From an uncultured Rhodospirillales bacterium (lineage in GTDB: Bacteria > Pseudomonadota > Alphaproteobacteria > Reyranellales > Reyranellaceae), in contig CAMFJT010000002.1 of the NCBI GenBank assembly GCA_945957125.1, positions 1 to 64,000 on the forward strand: DNA of 64,000 nt. Reading direction: 5' to 3'. Positions 55,522-63,729 of this stretch are shown here, piece by piece. The notes under the pieces are model-generated. The model did no database searches. It was not told the DNA's origin and worked only from the letters and a program-made list of their open reading frames with translations. The position numbers were made by a program, and so were the translations under genes. Positions within the stretch are counted from its first letter, which is position 1; each line of letters begins with the position of its first letter.

Positions 55522-56688
55522 TCAGTTCGTCGGCTGGCCGGCGAAGGTCGTCGGCGCGGGGCTGACCACGACACCGCGATCGCCCTGGATCTCGATCACC
55601 GCCAGGCCGCGCTCGGTACGGCCGTCGGGCAGGAAGCGGAAGACGCCGTCGACGCCGTACCAGCCGTTGGGGTTGGTCAGCGCCTCGGCCGAGAAATCGC
55701 CGCCCGGCCGCACCCGCGCGAGCTGGCCGGCCAGCGCCACTGCGTCGTAGGCCAACGTCGCCAGCCGCTGCGGCGGCCGGCCGTAGGTCGCCACGAACTT
55801 GCGCTCGAAGTCGGCGCGCCGTGCCGGATCGGGAGCGGCATACCAGGCACCTTGCAGCATTTTCTCCTGGCCGATGCCGGCCACGTCCCACACGCCGGTG
55901 CCGATGAGCTGCACCGTCTTGAGATCGACCCCGGCCCCGGCGAGGGCCGTCAGCACGGCCGACACCCGCGGCGGGGAGACCGGCACGAGGATCGCGACCT
56001 TGCTCTCGCCCCGCGTCGCATCGGCCAGCCGCCGCGCGGAGGCGCCGAGATCGCCGCCCTCGTCGTAGTACTCCGAGCCGACCACCGTGCCGCCGCGGAT
56101 CGTCGCCTGGCTTTCCAGCGTGCGCCCCATCTGGTCGCCGTAGGCGGTGCGCGGCGCGAAGACGGCGAAGCGCCGGATGCCGGCGGAGATGCTGTGATCG
56201 ACGACACGACGGACCTGCGGCGGCGCGGCGATGCCCATCACCCAGACGCCGGGCTGCGCCACGGTCTCATCGTTGGAGAAGGAAATGACGTTGATGCGGT
56301 CGGTGCGGCGCAACGGCGCGATCGCCAGCGCCGAGGGCCCGAACAACGGCCCCAGGATGAGGACGGCGCCGTCCGTCTGCGCCCGGCGGTAGGCCTCGAC
56401 GGCACCGTCGCCGCTGTCGCCGGTGTCATAGGCGGAAAGGGCGAGGTCCTTGCCGCCGGCATCGAACAGCGCCATCTCGGCGGCCTGCTGCATGGCCTGG
56501 CCGACCGAGGCCGCCCGGCCGGTGAGCGGCAGCAGCATGGCGATGCGCGCCTTGCCGGACGCGGTGGTCGGGGTGCCCGCCTGCGGCTGCGTGGGCCTCG
56601 GCATCGGCCGCGTGGTAGGCTGCGGCGGTTCGGAGCAGGCGCCCAGCAGGAAGGCGACGGCGGCAAGCGCGAGAAGAGGCGAACGCAT
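55522..56688 (-). CDS. Penicillin-binding protein activator (LpoA-like) lipoprotein
   Basis: A 388-residue protein with lipoprotein signal MRSPLLALAAVAFLLGAC (lipobox LGAC) from ATG 56688. The mature part is a type I periplasmic-binding fold: 'KARIAMLLPLTGRAASVGQAMQQAAEMAL', 'LILGPLFGPSALAIAP', 'RFAVFAPRTAYGDQMG', 'TLAYDAVALAGQLA'. This matches the LpoA C-terminal domain (YraM), which activates PBP1A from the outer membrane. The TPR N-terminal domain of E. coli LpoA is absent, as in alphaproteobacterial versions. It is divergent from rsmI-yraN, the same genes that flank lpoA in E. coli, which supports the call. Confidence 0.85.
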   Translation of the reverse strand: MRSPLLALAAVAFLLGACSEPPQPTTRPMPRPTQPQAGTPTTASGKARIAMLLPLTGRAASVGQAMQQAAEMALFDAGGKDLALSAYDTGDSGDGAVEAYRRAQTDGAVLILGPLFGPSALAIAPLRRTDRINVISFSNDETVAQPGVWVMGIAAPPQVRRVVDHSISAGIRRFAVFAPRTAYGDQMGRTLESQATIRGGTVVGSEYYDEGGDLGASARRLADATRGESKVAILVPVSPPRVSAVLTALAGAGVDLKTVQLIGTGVWDVAGIGQEKMLQGAWYAAPDPARRADFERKFVATYGRPPQRLATLAYDAVALAGQLARVRPGGDFSAEALTNPNGWYGVDGVFRFLPDGRTERGLAVIEIQGDRGVVVSPAPTTFAGQPTN

Positions 56689-56716
56689 CAGCGCAGAACT
56701 CCGGCGGACGGGGCAG

Positions 56717-57637
56717 ATGAACGGCAACGAGGATTTACACGCTAACGGCGGGGATGCCCAAGGTAAACCGCTGCCGGACCGGCGATCGGACGGGCGGATT
56801 GGGCCAGGGCTGCACATCGTGGCGACCCCGATCGGCAACCTGCGCGACATGACCCTGCGCGGAATCGATGTGCTGCAGGCCGCCGACCTGATCGCCTGCG
56901 AGGACACACGCGTCTTCGCCAAGCTCGCGGCGCACTATGGCATCGCCGCGCCGACCGTCTCCTACAGCGACGCAACCCAGGAAGCCTCCGAGCCACGCCT
57001 GCTGCGCGCCCTTGCCGAGGGCAAGCGCGTGGCCCTGGTCTCCGACGCCGGCATGCCGCTGATCTCCGATCCGGGTTATCGCCTGGTCCGTGCGGCCGTG
57101 GCCGCCGGCCACGCCGTGACCGCCGCGCCCGGCCCCTCGGCGGTCCCGATGGCGCTCGCCCTGTCCGGCCTGCCGACCGAGCGCTTCTACTTCGGGGGCT
57201 TCCTGCCGGCGAAGGCTGCCGAGCGGCGGCGGGCGATCGCGATTGCCGGGCAAGTGCCGGCGACACTGGTCTTCTTCGAGGCGCCGCATCGCCTGGCGGC
57301 ATCGCTTGCCGATCTCGCCGAGTTGCTCGGCGATCGGCCGGCTGCGGTTGCGCGCGAGCTCACCAAGCTGTTCGAGGAAGTGCGCCGTGCCCCTCTCGGC
57401 ACGCTCGCCGCACACTACGCCGCGCCGACCGAGGTGAAGGGCGAGATCGTCGTCGTGATCGGCCCGCCGGGCGAGGCGGCAATGCCCGCAGCGGAAACGC
57501 TCGATGCTGCATTGCGGCAAGCACTGGCGAGCGTTTCGGTCAAGGATGCCGCAGCCGAAATCGCAGCGCGCTTTGGACTTAAGCGCCGCGACGTCTATGC
57601 TCGCGCTCTCGAGCTCAAGCGCAAGGGCGAATCATGA
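56717..57637 (+). CDS. rsmI: 16S rRNA 2'-O-methyltransferase RsmI
   Basis: A 306-residue tetrapyrrole-methylase-fold enzyme that methylates the 2'-OH of C1402 in 16S rRNA. 'LHIVATPIGNLRDMTLRGIDVLQAADLIACEDTR' is the signature; 'ALVSDAGMPLISDPGYRLVRAAVAAG' and 'AAPGPSAVPMALALSGLP' complete the SAM site. ATG 56717 is chosen, giving a ~35-residue N-terminal tail before the domain; a GTG or TTG closer to 'GLHIVATPIG' cannot be excluded. The stop overlaps yraN (ATGA). Confidence 0.96.
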   Translation: MNGNEDLHANGGDAQGKPLPDRRSDGRIGPGLHIVATPIGNLRDMTLRGIDVLQAADLIACEDTRVFAKLAAHYGIAAPTVSYSDATQEASEPRLLRALAEGKRVALVSDAGMPLISDPGYRLVRAAVAAGHAVTAAPGPSAVPMALALSGLPTERFYFGGFLPAKAAERRRAIAIAGQVPATLVFFEAPHRLAASLADLAELLGDRPAAVARELTKLFEEVRRAPLGTLAAHYAAPTEVKGEIVVVIGPPGEAAMPAAETLDAALRQALASVSVKDAAAEIAARFGLKRRDVYARALELKRKGES

Positions 57638-57999
57638 ATATCGAGACCCGCCGGCAAGCCAACCGCCTCGGCCATGCCGCCGAATGGCGGGCGGTGTGGC
57701 GTCTGCGGCTGGCGGGGTACTCGATTCTGGCGCGGCGCTACAAGACCAAGCTCGGCGAGATCGACATCGTGGCACGGCGCGGCGGTGTGCTGGCCTTCGT
57801 CGAGGTCAAGGCCCGCGGCGACCTCGAGACGGCGGGCTTCTCGCTTCGCGGCCGCCAGTTCGGCCGTGTCGCCGCGGCGGCAAATCTGTTCGTGGCCCGC
57901 CACCCGCATTACGCCGCGCATTCGCTGCGCTACGACGCCATGCTGGTGGTCGGGCTGTGGCCGCGCCATCTGCGGGACGTCTGGCGCGCGCCGGAATAG
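57634..57999 (+). CDS. yraN: UPF0102 (YraN) nuclease-like protein
   Basis: A 121-residue protein: 'NRLGHAAEWRAVWRLRLAGYSILARRYKTKLGEIDIVARRGGVLAFVEVKAR' is the UPF0102 pattern with the nuclease-like E...GEID...(F/V)-E-V-K active-site series seen in restriction-endonuclease folds. It is coupled to rsmI by a four-base overlap, the order also found in E. coli. A Holliday-junction-resolvase-like or repair role has been proposed from fold only. Confidence 0.93.
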   Translation: MNIETRRQANRLGHAAEWRAVWRLRLAGYSILARRYKTKLGEIDIVARRGGVLAFVEVKARGDLETAGFSLRGRQFGRVAAAANLFVARHPHYAAHSLRYDAMLVVGLWPRHLRDVWRAPE

Positions 58000-58002
58000 G
58001 CC

Positions 58003-58848
58003 ATGCCGCTCGGCGCCGCGGAGACCGACGCGCAACTCGGCCGCCTGCGCACGCTGTGCGCGGTCGGGGGCGAGCGCGTCGACCTGCTCGAGGCGGCGCT
58101 GGCACTCAGCATCCTGCAGCGCGACGAGGCGATCGCGCTCGCGCCCCTTCACCAGCACGTCGTGGACATCGTGACCGATCTCGCCGACCTGGTGCATCGG
58201 CGCGGCGCGCAGCCCGACCGGCTGGCCGAGGTGATCGCCAGCGCCTATGGCTATCGAGGCGACTCCGAGACCTACGACGACCTGCAGAATGCCGACTTCG
58301 CCCGGGTCATCGAGCGGCGCAAGGGCCTGCCGGTCGCACTGTCCATCCTCTACCTGCATGTCGCGCGCGCCCAAGGCTGGGCGGCCGAGGGGCTGGCCTT
58401 TCCGGGGCATTTCCTGATCCGGGTCGCAATCGACGGGGCGCGGCACGTGGTCGATCCCTTCAACGCCGGGCTGGTCTGCGATGCCGCCGGCATGCGCGCA
58501 CTGCTGCAGCGCGTGCTTGGCTCGCAGGCCGACCTCAGCCCCGAGCATTTCGACCCGGTTCCCGACCGTGAAGTGCTGCTGCGACTGGAGAACAACGTTC
58601 GCCTGCGCCTCGCCAGGCGTGAGGACTGGGCCGGCGCCTCGCGCTCGCTCGACCGCATGCTGGCGATCGCCCCCGACCGGGCGGAGCTGCTGTTCGAATC
58701 GGGCCAGATCAATGCCCGTCTCGACAAGCGCCGTGCCGCGATCGCCGCCTTCGAGCGCTTTCTGGCGACGGAGACGGCCGCGGCCGATCGCGGACTGCAG
58801 CACCGCGCTGCCACCCTGTTGCAGGAATTGCGGCGCGGGCTTAACTGA
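58003..58848 (+). CDS. SirB1-family transglutaminase-like protein with TPR
   Basis: A 281-residue protein beginning three bases after yraN. '[67 protein letters not shown]' is the SirB1 N-terminal domain, related to transglutaminases but with the Cys position not obvious. TPR-like helices fill the C-terminal ~110 residues ('[45 protein letters not shown]'). The family is common next to rsmI or prmC; its biochemical role is not known. Likely same operon as rsmI-yraN. Confidence 0.9.
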   Translation: MPLGAAETDAQLGRLRTLCAVGGERVDLLEAALALSILQRDEAIALAPLHQHVVDIVTDLADLVHRRGAQPDRLAEVIASAYGYRGDSETYDDLQNADFARVIERRKGLPVALSILYLHVARAQGWAAEGLAFPGHFLIRVAIDGARHVVDPFNAGLVCDAAGMRALLQRVLGSQADLSPEHFDPVPDREVLLRLENNVRLRLARREDWAGASRSLDRMLAIAPDRAELLFESGQINARLDKRRAAIAAFERFLATETAAADRGLQHRAATLLQELRRGLN

Positions 58849-58895
58849 GCTTTCCCCCCGCCGGAGGCGGGGAGGGTACGAATTCGGAGAACCAG

Positions 58896-59858
58896 ATGAA
58901 GCTCAAGGTCGCCATCCAGATGGACCACGTGTCGACGATCGACATCGATGGCGATTCGACCTTCGTGCTGGGACTGGAGGCGGAGCGGCGCGGCTACGAG
59001 GTGTGGCACTACACGCCGCCCGAGCTGATCTTCCGCGACCGCAAGGTGATGGCGCGCGCCCAACCGATGAAGCTGCGGCGCGAGAAGGGCAACCACTTCA
59101 CGCTGGGCACGTCCGAGGTCGTCGACCTGTCGGCGTTCGACGTCATCCTGCTGCGCCAGGATCCGCCGTTCGACATGTCCTACATCACGACCACGCATCT
59201 GCTGGAGCACATCCATCCCAGGACGCTGGTGGTCAACGACCCGGCCAGCGTGCGCAATGCGCCGGAGAAGCTCTACGTTACCCATTTCGACAACGTCATG
59301 CCGCCGACGCTGATCACCGCCGACGCGCGCGCCCTGCGCGCGTTCCGTGAAGAGCACCGCGACATCATCGTCAAGCCGCTGTTCGGCAACGGCGGCGCGG
59401 GCGTTTTCCGGCTCAAGCCCGACGACGAGAACTTCGCCTCGCTGCTCGAGATGTTCTCGCAGCGCAGCCGCGAGCCGGTGATCGCCCAGCGCTACCTCCC
59501 CGAGGTCCGCCAGGGCGACAAGCGCATCATCCTGATCGACGGCAAGGCGGTGGGCGTGATCAATCGCGTGCCTGCCCAGGGCGAGGCGCGCTCCAACATG
59601 CATGTCGGCGGCACCGCGGTGAAGGACACGCTCACCAGGCGCGATCAAGAAATCTGCGAGATCATCGGCCCCGAGCTGGCGAAACGCGGCCTGATCTTCG
59701 TCGGCATCGACGTGATCGGCAACTGGCTGACCGAAATCAACGTCACCTCGCCGACCGGGCTGCAGCAGATCAACCGCTTCGACGGCGTGTCGCTCGAGGC
59801 GCAAATCTGGGATCGCATCGAAGTCCGCTATCAGCAAACACGAGGAGGCCAGCCATGA
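58896..59858 (+). CDS. gshB: Glutathione synthetase
   Basis: A 320-residue ATP-grasp ligase joining gamma-glutamylcysteine and glycine. N-terminal '[37 protein letters not shown]' and '[19 protein letters not shown]' match prokaryotic GshB; '[18 protein letters not shown]' is the ATP-binding strand-loop; '[22 protein letters not shown]' and '[30 protein letters not shown]' finish the active site with Mg ligands Glu and Asn. Complete. Overlaps the downstream ankyrin gene by ATGA. Confidence 0.97.
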   Translation: MKLKVAIQMDHVSTIDIDGDSTFVLGLEAERRGYEVWHYTPPELIFRDRKVMARAQPMKLRREKGNHFTLGTSEVVDLSAFDVILLRQDPPFDMSYITTTHLLEHIHPRTLVVNDPASVRNAPEKLYVTHFDNVMPPTLITADARALRAFREEHRDIIVKPLFGNGGAGVFRLKPDDENFASLLEMFSQRSREPVIAQRYLPEVRQGDKRIILIDGKAVGVINRVPAQGEARSNMHVGGTAVKDTLTRRDQEICEIIGPELAKRGLIFVGIDVIGNWLTEINVTSPTGLQQINRFDGVSLEAQIWDRIEVRYQQTRGGQP

Positions 59859-60409
59859 TCCGCCGCAGCGTCCTGGCTCTTGCGCTCGCCGGCCTGGCGA
59901 CGCCCGCACTCGCCCAGTTCGACACGATGACCCTGAAGCCGATCGTCAAGGCGGTGCGCGAAGGCGACGAGGAGAAGGTGCGCCAGGCATTGCTCAAGGG
60001 CGAAAACCCCAACCAGATCGATTCCAGCGGACGACCGCTGCTCATGATCGCGGTGATGGATGGGCAGGTCGCGGTGGTCGACGCGCTGCTCAAGGGCGGC
60101 GCGGTCGCCGACTCCGTCGACCGCGAAGGCTACACGTCGCTGATCCGGGCGGCCGAGCGGGGCGACCTCGACATCGCCGACCTGCTGCTGAAGCGCAACG
60201 CCAAGCCCAATGCGCAGACCCGACAGGGCGTGACCGCGCTGATGGTGGCCGCACGCCTCGGCCACGCCGAGATCGTGCGCCTGCTACTCGACCGGAAGGC
60301 CAATCCCAATGTCCCCGACTTCACCGGCCGCACCGCGCTGACCTACGCCCGGCAGGGCAACCGGGCCAGCATCGAAGCGCTGCTGCGCAAGGCCGGCGCT
60401 CATGAATGA
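59855..60409 (+). CDS. Exported ankyrin-repeat protein
   Basis: A 184-residue protein. A signal peptide ([21 protein letters not shown]) precedes about four ankyrin repeats: '[29 protein letters not shown]', '[29 protein letters not shown]', '[29 protein letters not shown]' and '[25 protein letters not shown]'. Short periplasmic ankyrin proteins, such as AnkB beside catalases, can protect against oxidants; here it is locked between gshB and arfB by four-base overlaps on both sides. A redox-linked partner is a reasonable guess, not shown. Confidence 0.9.
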   Translation: MIRRSVLALALAGLATPALAQFDTMTLKPIVKAVREGDEEKVRQALLKGENPNQIDSSGRPLLMIAVMDGQVAVVDALLKGGAVADSVDREGYTSLIRAAERGDLDIADLLLKRNAKPNAQTRQGVTALMVAARLGHAEIVRLLLDRKANPNVPDFTGRTALTYARQGNRASIEALLRKAGAHE

Positions 60410-60876
60410 CCGACCCTGAGCGCCCCGATCCGGGGGCGGCCGGCCCCAGCCGCGCCGCCGCGATCCGAATCAGCGGCACGCTCGCGCTCGACCCGGCCGA
60501 AATCCACGAAAGCTTCGTGCGGGCCGGCGGGCCGGGCGGCCAGCACGTCAACACCACTTCTTCGGCGGTGCAGCTCCGCTTCGACGTGCGCCGTTCGCCG
60601 TCCCTGCCTCCGGACGTGCGCAGCCGGCTGGAGAGGCTGGCTGGCAGCCGCTTGACCGGTGACGGCGTGCTGGTGCTGCACGCACAGGGCCATCGCAGCC
60701 AGTTGCGCAACCGCGAGGAGGCGCTGGCGCGGCTGGTGGCATTGATCCGGGCCGCCGCGCGCCCTCCGACGCCGCGCAAGGCGACCAAGCCGAGCAAGGC
60801 CGTCAAGCGCCGCAGGGTCGACGACAAGAAGAAGCACGGCGCGCTGAAGGCGCTGCGACGCTCGCGGCCGGATTGA
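60406..60876 (+). CDS. arfB: Alternative ribosome-rescue hydrolase ArfB
   Basis: A 156-residue protein. 'SFVRAGGPGGQHVNTTSSAVQLRFDV' carries the GGQ motif of peptide-release factors; the long basic C-terminal tail ('KAVKRRRVDDKKKHGALKALRRSRPD') is the part that enters the empty mRNA channel in ArfB (YaeJ). It lacks the codon-recognition domain of RF1/RF2. It hydrolyses peptidyl-tRNA on ribosomes stalled without a stop codon. Coupled to the ankyrin gene by ATGA. Confidence 0.95.
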   Translation: MTDPERPDPGAAGPSRAAAIRISGTLALDPAEIHESFVRAGGPGGQHVNTTSSAVQLRFDVRRSPSLPPDVRSRLERLAGSRLTGDGVLVLHAQGHRSQLRNREEALARLVALIRAAARPPTPRKATKPSKAVKRRRVDDKKKHGALKALRRSRPD

Positions 60877-60889
60877 GGAACGCGCCACC

Positions 60890-62065
60890 CTACAGTTCGA
60901 TCGTCCAGTCCGAATAGTTTCCCGTGCGAAGAGGCTCCGGCACGGTCTCGGTCAGCTCCAGGAGGGGTGCCGAATCGGAGGGGTGCAGGACCTGCGAGAC
61001 AGTGAAGGTGTGCGTCTCGCCTCCTTTCCTCACGGTCAGGAAATCGCCCGACTTCATCTGTGCGAATATCTTCAGGGCGGCGAAATCGTTGGTGCTGTGG
61101 CTGACGACCTTGTTGCCCTGGTAGAAATAGACCCTGTTGTCGGCGAGACTGTAGGGAGCGAAGTCCTCGTGCAGGTAGTCCCGGTGAGCCTGGTAGCTCT
61201 CGTCGGGATGAAACAGCTGCCGGTCCTTGAAGTCGATGTCGAGGGGCACGTCGCGACGCTTCCCGACGATGACGACGGAACGCGTGAGCAGCTCGGCCAG
61301 AGAATACTTCCGCCAGCGCCGGCGAATCTCCGGCGTCAACCGCGCCAGCGCCCGGGTATCGACGATGGGGCTCCAGCTCTGGAGCTCGAAGTACTTCGCC
61401 ACAACGAGCCTCAGATCCTCGAGCCGGATCCTGTTCAGGTTGGGGTTTTCATAGCATCGGTGCCCCGGCTGGAGGTGCTTCCAGTCTGCCACAGCATTCT
61501 GTTCCGCATTGTCACGATCCCATGTGTTGACGCCACGCGGTTGGGCGTGATGGCCGCTCCAGGAATGATAGCCGTGGTGGATGGCCCAGAAGATGCCGTC
61601 CGGTTCAAGCACCTTCCAGATCGACTGGATCACGCTGTCGGGCGCGGCGAGGTGCTCGGTCACGGAGGTCATGACCGCGAAATTCGGCCGGGCGGCCCTC
61701 ACCTGCGGCGCTACATCGTCGAGCACCCCCCGGTATATCTTCACGTTAGGGTACAGGCGCTCGATATCCTGCACCGAGAACGGAAACACGTTGTCGACCG
61801 CGATCGACGGGTTCTTCAGGCTGCGAAAATCCGGCGCGCGCGCTGCGCCGGCCGTCGGATCGACGCCGATATAGGTGGCTGCACCATACTCGACGAAGGG
61901 TACGGCGTGTGGGCCGGCGCCCATGCCGATGTCGAGCACCCTTTTACCTCGGCATTTCTCCACGAGTTCCGGGCTGTGGGAGAAGTACCCCCACTCTCGC
62001 GTTGCCTCGACCAATGCCCGCCGCTCGTCGGACGGGTTGCGTGGGCTTGCCGACTCCTGTCGCAT
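60890..62065 (-). CDS. SAM-dependent methyltransferase-like protein with C-terminal extension
   Basis: From ATG 62065 (GGAAGG five bases upstream) the protein has 391 residues. 'GKRVLDIGMGAGPHAVPFVEYGAATYIGVDPT' is a class I SAM-binding motif I, and 'NFAVMTSVTEHLAAPDSVIQSIWKVLEPDGIFWAIHHGYHSWSGHH' a post-motif II region typical of methyltransferases of the sugar/O-antigen type. The last ~170 residues (rich in aromatic residues; 'FYQGNKVVSHSTNDFAALKIFAQMKSGDFLTV') are not recognised. Substrate unknown. Convergent with arfB, followed upstream by the tRNA-Arg gene. Confidence 0.78.
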   Translation of the reverse strand: MRQESASPRNPSDERRALVEATREWGYFSHSPELVEKCRGKRVLDIGMGAGPHAVPFVEYGAATYIGVDPTAGAARAPDFRSLKNPSIAVDNVFPFSVQDIERLYPNVKIYRGVLDDVAPQVRAARPNFAVMTSVTEHLAAPDSVIQSIWKVLEPDGIFWAIHHGYHSWSGHHAQPRGVNTWDRDNAEQNAVADWKHLQPGHRCYENPNLNRIRLEDLRLVVAKYFELQSWSPIVDTRALARLTPEIRRRWRKYSLAELLTRSVVIVGKRRDVPLDIDFKDRQLFHPDESYQAHRDYLHEDFAPYSLADNRVYFYQGNKVVSHSTNDFAALKIFAQMKSGDFLTVRKGGETHTFTVSQVLHPSDSAPLLELTETVPEPLRTGNYSDWTIEL

Positions 62066-62218
62066 GCTACCTTCCTTGTCCTGCCATGCTGCCGGGATGC
62101 TCGGAGCGCGCATTATCGCGCCTTACGGGCGCTCTTGCATCTTCAATGGTGCCGTGCCCGAGTGAGGGCGAAAGAACGCAGGCGCCATCGGCATCGCGCA
62201 TGCTATACGCCCTCGTAC

Positions 62219-62295
62219 GTCCCCGTAGCTCAGCCGGATAGAGCAGCGGTTTCCTAAACCGGAGGTCGGAGGTTCGAATCCTCTCGGGGACGCCA
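62219..62295 (+). tRNA. tRNA-Arg (anticodon CCT)
   Basis: Full cloverleaf with encoded CCA: acceptor GTCCCCG/CGGGGAC, D-arm GCTC...GAGC, anticodon loop TTCCTAA (CCT, reads AGG), T-arm with TTCGAAT. The top pair of the anticodon stem (27-43) is a G-G mismatch. tRNA-Arg(CCT) genes are common sites for island integration, but no integrase is seen here. Confidence 0.97.
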
Positions 62296-62430
62296 TTTTG
62301 CGAGGCGGCGGCGGCGCAGAGCCCGCCGTGCTTGCGGTCGACGGAATCCTTCTTGGGCTGGCGGGGCGAAGCGACGAGCGCACGCGCCGCTCGACGCTCG
62401 TATCGTGGATCGAAGCGAGAGGAGAGACGC

Positions 62431-62772
62431 ATGTTCATCGCCATGAATCGATTCCAGGTCATCCGGGGGCAGGAAGACGCGTTCGCGCAAGTCTGGCTGT
62501 CGCGCGACACCCACCTCGCGAGCGTGCCGGGATTCGTCGAGTTCCACCTCCTGCGCGGGCCCTCCCAGGCGGATCACACGTTGTTCTCGTCCCACACCGT
62601 CTGGCGTTCGCGCGCGGATTTCGAGGCTTGGACGCAGTCGGAGGCCTTTCGCCGAGCACACCGCAACGCCGGGGACAACAAGCCGCTCTATCTCGGCCAT
62701 CCCAGCTTCGAGGGTTTCGACGTCCTCCAGACGGTCAAGCCCGGTTCGTCTTCGCCGACGAAAGCGGCTTGA
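62431..62772 (+). CDS. Antibiotic biosynthesis monooxygenase (ABM) domain protein, HmoA-like
   Basis: A 113-residue protein with GGAGAG before ATG 62431; the ORF track's longer start at 62332 lacks a ribosome site. 'MFIAMNRFQVIRGQEDAFAQVWLSRDTHLASVPGFVEFHLLRG' opens the ferredoxin-like ABM fold; Asn in MNRF, Trp in 'SHTVWRSRADFEAWTQSEAF' and His in 'RRAHRNAG' line up with the N-W-H triad of IsdG/HmoA-type heme-degrading enzymes. Heme cleavage is thus plausible, as is a generic quinone/flavin-free monooxygenase activity. Single gene. Confidence 0.87.
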   Translation: MFIAMNRFQVIRGQEDAFAQVWLSRDTHLASVPGFVEFHLLRGPSQADHTLFSSHTVWRSRADFEAWTQSEAFRRAHRNAGDNKPLYLGHPSFEGFDVLQTVKPGSSSPTKAA

Positions 62773-62800
62773 GGGCCTGCGCACACGGCGCGAATCCCGT

Positions 62801-63385
62801 TCAGTGGTGATCCTCGTGCGCGGGCGGCTGGCTGATCCGGTCGACCACCGCGATACCGATGGCAGAGAGGACGAACAGGGCGTGGATGATGACCTGCCAC
62901 ATGATGCCGTTCTCGCTGAACGTCGCATCGGGCCGGCCGAGGTTTCCCGCCTCGATGAACGTACGCAGCAGGTGGATCGACGAGATCCCGATGATCGCCA
63001 TCGCCAGCTTGATCTTGAGGACGCTGGCGTTGACGTGGCTCAGCCATTCCGGCTGGTCGGGGTGCTTGTTGAGCTCCATGCGCGAGACGAAGGTCTCGTA
63101 GCCGCCGACGATCACCATGATCAGCAGGTTGGAGATCATCACCACGTCGATCAGGCCCAGCACGACCAGCATGACCTGCTGCTCGGTGGCCGAGAAGCTG
63201 TGGCCGACGAGGTGATAAAGCTCCTTCAGGAACAGGATGACGTAGATCACCTGCGCCACGATCAGCCCGAGATAGAGCGGTAGCTGCAGCCAGCGCGAAG
63301 CGAAGATCAGGCGCGGCAGCGGCCTCAACGAATCCGGTCCCATTTGGGCGCCACCCGCAGCTGGATCGCGTCTTGCCATGCTCAC
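62801..63385 (-). CDS. UPF0114/YqhA-family membrane protein
   Basis: A 194-residue membrane protein with about four spans: 'LQLPLYLGLIVAQVIYVILFL', 'QQVMLVVLGLIDVVMISNLLIMVIVGGYETFVS', 'KIKLAMAIIGISSIHLLRTFIEAG' and 'WQVIIHALFVLSAIGIAVVDR'. 'LIDVVMISNLLIMVIVGGYE' is the UPF0114 (TIGR00645) signature. The start is GTG 63385 with GGGAG four bases upstream, or ATG 63379. Function is not established. Single gene, convergent with the ABM gene. Confidence 0.92.
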   Translation of the reverse strand: MSMARRDPAAGGAQMGPDSLRPLPRLIFASRWLQLPLYLGLIVAQVIYVILFLKELYHLVGHSFSATEQQVMLVVLGLIDVVMISNLLIMVIVGGYETFVSRMELNKHPDQPEWLSHVNASVLKIKLAMAIIGISSIHLLRTFIEAGNLGRPDATFSENGIMWQVIIHALFVLSAIGIAVVDRISQPPAHEDHH

Positions 63386-63477
63386 TCATCTCCCGAACGT
63401 CGCGTCTCGCCGTCGGTAGCCGATTGCAGTTGCCCTGTCATGCTGCAACGTCGTCGCGGTGGGAGCGTTGGAAATCC

Positions 63478-63702
63478 ATGAAACCACCGGAAAAACTCCG
63501 CGGTCGCATCCTGCACCCTATCCCTTACGAGGACGGCTCCGGCGAGAGGGTGGTCGCGCCGATCGGCTCGTACGAGATAGCCGAGCAGGGCGAACACCTG
63601 CAATTCTTCGCCGAGGATGGCGCCCCTTTCACCATGCCCAGAAAGCACGCCCTGGCACATCACAAGGTCGGTCACCTCGAAGTCGAGGATTGGCAGTCCT
63701 GA
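63478..63702 (+). CDS. Small hypothetical protein
   Basis: A 74-residue protein from ATG 63478 (GGA upstream; the track start at 63373 is in the YqhA leader). 'RILHPIPYEDGSGERVVAPIGSYEIAEQGEHLQFFAEDGAPFTMPRKHALAHHKVGHLEVEDW' looks like a compact beta-barrel-type small protein with His-rich end and real codon usage; no family recognised. Convergent with the DUF938 gene. Confidence 0.6.
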   Translation: MKPPEKLRGRILHPIPYEDGSGERVVAPIGSYEIAEQGEHLQFFAEDGAPFTMPRKHALAHHKVGHLEVEDWQS

Positions 63703-63729
63703 CGACAGCCATGCTGCCGAGAAAGGGCC

